From Henriciella sp. (GTDB lineage: Bacteria; Pseudomonadota; Alphaproteobacteria; Caulobacterales; Hyphomonadaceae), in the NCBI GenBank assembly GCA_017642885.1, contig JAEPOM010000008.1, positions 1-64,000 of the forward strand: a stretch of 64,000 nucleotides of DNA, written 5' to 3'. The position numbers and the translations under genes were made by a program. Shown one piece after another: positions 61,865 through 64,000 of the stretch (within the stretch, counting starts at the first letter, position 1; each line of letters starts with the position of its first letter). The notes below the pieces were generated by a model. It saw only the letters and a list, made by a program, of their open reading frames with translations. It did not search any database and was not told where the DNA came from.

Positions 61865-64000
61865 TCTGCGGCTTGAACTCCGTCATCATCGCCCAGCGCT
61901 TCCAGCATTGTCACTGCACAATCGGCGATGACGCTACCCGGCGGGAAAATGGCGACGGCGCCGGCGGCGTAGAGGGCATCGAAATCCTGCGGAGGGATTA
62001 CACCGCCAACCATGATCTTTGTCGCCGCGGCGCCTTCATTGCCAAGCGCGCGTTTCAGTTCGGGCACCAGGGTCAAGTGACCCGCCGCGAGAGACGAGGC
62101 GGCAACAATATCAACCCCCGCAGCCCGCGCGTCTTTTGCGGCTTCTTCGGGGGTCTGGAAGAGCGGACCAATCTCGACTTCCCAGCCAAGATCCATCAGC
62201 GCAGAGGCGACGACTTTCTGGCCGCGGTCGTGGCCATCCTGTCCCATCTTCGCGATATAGATTTTTGGGCGACGGCCATGCTCAGCGGCGAAGGCTTCGG
62301 CCAGGCCAACCGCTTCCTTGGCGCGCTCCGTCGTCTTTACGCCAGCACCATAGACGCCTTTGATCGAGCGGATCACCGCTTTGTGCCGGCCCTGGCTACG
62401 CTCGACCGCTTCAGAGATTTCGCCAACCGTGGCTTTCGCTCGCGCGGCATCAACCGCCAGCGCAAGCAGGTTGCCTTCTGTGCCCGCGGCAGCCGTCGCA
62501 ATCGCGTCGAGCTTGGCATCGACCTCGGCCTGGTTGCGATCAGATTTCAGCCGCGCCAGCTTGTCGAGTTGCATCCGGCGAACGGTCGCGTTGTCGACTT
62601 TCAGAACCGGCACGTCCTCGTCCTGATCGAGCAGGAATTTGTTCACGCCGACGACCGTCTGTTCGCCGCTATCGATCCGGGCCTGTGTGTTCGCCGCCGC
62701 TTCTTCGATGCGCAATTTCGGAATGCCTTCCTCGATCGCCTTGCGCATGCCGCCGAGCTTCTCAACTTCTGCGATATGCTCAAGCGCGCGGGCCGCAAGA
62801 TCGTGGGTGAGGCGCTCGACATAGTAAGACCCGCCCCAGGGATCGATTGTCTGAGCAGCCCCGGCCTCTTGTTGCAGGAAGAGCTGGGTGTTGCGTGCAA
62901 TTCGGGCCGAGAAGTCCGTCGGCAGCGCGAGCGCTTCATCAAACGAGTTGGTGTGGAGGCTTTGCGTCTGGCCACCCGCCGCGGCAATCGCTTCGAGGCA
63001 GGTACGGATGACATTGTTATAGACATCCTGCGCCGTCAGCGACCAACCAGACGTCTGGCAATGGGTTCGCAGCGATGTCGATTTCGGATTTTTCGGCGCG
63101 AATTCCTCGCTCACCAGCTTTGCCCAGATGAGGCGTGCTGCGCGCATCTTCGCGACTTCCATGAACGTATTCATGCCGATCGCCCAGAAGAAGCTGAGCC
63201 GCGGCGCAAACGCGTCGACGTCCAGGCCAGCATTTACGCCCGCGCGGATATACTCGATCCCGTCGGCAATCGTATAAGCGAGCTCAAGGTCGGCCGTCGC
63301 GCCTGCTTCCTGCATGTGATAGCCGGAAATCGAGATTGAGTTGAACTTCGGCATGTTCTGCGAGGTATAAGCAAAAATGTCCGAGATGATCCGCATGCTC
63401 GGCTTAGGCGGATAGATGTAGGTGTTGCGGACCATGAACTCTTTCAGAATGTCATTCTGAATGGTCCCGGCGAGCTTTTCCGGGCCGACACCCTGTTCTT
63501 CCGCCGCCACGATATACAGCGCCATAATCGGCAGCACGGCGCCGTTCATGGTCATCGAGACGGACATTTGATCCAGCGGAATGCCAGAGAAGAGCGTGCG
63601 CATGTCGTAAATGCTGTCGATCGCGACACCGGCCATGCCGACATCGCCACTGACACGAACATGGTCGCTGTCATAACCGCGGTGGGTCGCAAGATCGAAT
63701 GCTACCGAGAGCCCTTTCTGGCCTGCGGCGAGGTTCCGGCGATAGAACGCGTTGGAGTCTTCCGCGGTGGAGAAACCGGCATATTGGCGCACTGTCCATG
63801 GCCGCTGCGTGTACATGGTCGGGTAGGGACCACGCCCAAACGGCGCGAGACCGGGATAATCGTCGAGAAAGTCGAGGCCTTTCGTGTCTGCCGCACTGTA
63901 GGCCGCGGCGAGATCGATACCTTCTGGTGTGGGCAGCTCGCGTGGGTGAGATTTTGACGCGCTTGCTTCAAGCGCGCCGAGATCGAGTTTGGTGAAGTCA
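61861..64000 (-). CDS. scpA: Methylmalonyl-CoA mutase, large subunit (5' end outside window)
   Basis: The frame is open to the right edge; about 712 residues are visible, so only a few N-terminal ones are missing. The mutase barrel contains [21 protein letters not shown] (substrate Tyr) and [12 protein letters not shown]; the C-terminal B12 domain has [10 protein letters not shown] with the cobalt His and [10 protein letters not shown]. It converts methylmalonyl-CoA to succinyl-CoA in propionate breakdown, complementing the liu genes. A small subunit is not seen and may lie just beyond the edge. Confidence 0.96.
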   Translation of the reverse strand, partial: DFTKLDLGALEASASKSHPRELPTPEGIDLAAAYSAADTKGLDFLDDYPGLAPFGRGPYPTMYTQRPWTVRQYAGFSTAEDSNAFYRRNLAAGQKGLSVAFDLATHRGYDSDHVRVSGDVGMAGVAIDSIYDMRTLFSGIPLDQMSVSMTMNGAVLPIMALYIVAAEEQGVGPEKLAGTIQNDILKEFMVRNTYIYPPKPSMRIISDIFAYTSQNMPKFNSISISGYHMQEAGATADLELAYTIADGIEYIRAGVNAGLDVDAFAPRLSFFWAIGMNTFMEVAKMRAARLIWAKLVSEEFAPKNPKSTSLRTHCQTSGWSLTAQDVYNNVIRTCLEAIAAAGGQTQSLHTNSFDEALALPTDFSARIARNTQLFLQQEAGAAQTIDPWGGSYYVERLTHDLAARALEHIAEVEKLGGMRKAIEEGIPKLRIEEAAANTQARIDSGEQTVVGVNKFLLDQDEDVPVLKVDNATVRRMQLDKLARLKSDRNQAEVDAKLDAIATAAAGTEGNLLALAVDAARAKATVGEISEAVERSQGRHKAVIRSIKGVYGAGVKTTERAKEAVGLAEAFAAEHGRRPKIYIAKMGQDGHDRGQKVVASALMDLGWEVEIGPLFQTPEEAAKDARAAGVDIVAASSLAAGHLTLVPELKRALGNEGAAATKIMVGGVIPPQDFDALYAAGAVAIFPPGSVIADCAVTMLEALGDDDGVQAAE

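Noticed and set aside
61654-63339. 561-codon plus-strand ORF
   Set aside because: It is antisense to methylmalonyl-CoA mutase, has a low-complexity Arg/Phe-rich translation and matches no family; a frame shadow in GC-rich DNA.

Overview
The window is a gene-dense stretch of an alphaproteobacterial chromosome. The most likely home is the Caulobacterales/Hyphomonadaceae group. The pointers are a class I (ALAS) hemA, a MucR-type regulator, an SpmX-like lysozyme-fold polar protein, the bamE / cytochrome bc1 chaperone / plsX-fabH-ihfA-merR order, and the block feuP-feuQ-ccmE-degP-response regulator-histidine kinase-glnE. That placement is inferred from gene content, not from a phylogeny.

Layout. 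1-2.9 kb is an AT-richer accessory stretch (thioesterase, phosphatase, lipoprotein, SDR) ending at the 3' side of a tRNA-Asn. 3-5.8 kb holds tRNA-Cys, two SAM-fold enzymes and a DUF2161 nuclease-fold protein. 5.9-10.4 kb is accessory: a Tat-exported lipoprotein oxidoreductase, a one-helix membrane protein flanked by palindromic repeats, a TetR/acyltransferase pair and an HD-domain oxygenase-like protein. 10.5-15 kb carries yajC-secD-secF, an Hpt-like protein and NAD kinase. 15-24 kb has hemA, a mucR-like gene, glyA and a nrdR-rib-nusB-thiL operon. 24-31.5 kb has a proton-pumping pyrophosphatase, a GH16 enzyme, bamE, a bc1 assembly chaperone and plsX-fabH-ihfA-merR. 31.5-37 kb has tRNA-Pro and tRNA-Leu, mgtE, the spmX-like gene, an LprI-like protein and a patatin-like protein. 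37-43 kb is a leucine-degradation (liu) set with EF-hand genes between its members. 43-45 kb has a ParA-type pair lying between what look like scraps of phage or gene-transfer-agent genes. 45.5-57 kb runs DnaJ-like, PepSY, FeuPQ, CcmE, hydrolase/OsmC, DegP, a second two-component system and glnE. 57-59.4 kb is an EF-hand / ECF sigma / membrane protein / periplasmic sensor cassette. 59.3-64 kb holds a GFA enzyme, an amidase, a methyltransferase and methylmalonyl-CoA mutase, which runs off the right edge.

How the genes work together. The liu genes and methylmalonyl-CoA mutase serve branched-chain amino acid and propionate breakdown. The rib operon makes flavin, but two of its proteins have lost domains or catalytic residues, so the pathway needs partners encoded elsewhere. 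Envelope functions (SecDF, BamE, DegP, two sensor kinases, an ECF sigma cassette) are prominent.

The strongest leads are: the SpmX homologue with changed lysozyme catalytic positions, a sigma-54-like promoter and a lysozyme-inhibitor-family neighbour; a terminase C-terminal remnant beside an orphan ParA pair; a MucR homologue without zinc ligands; tandem BlaI/CopY-like operators; and a CnrX-like sensor with no histidine or cysteine. I found no CRISPR array, rRNA gene, complete insertion sequence or integrase.
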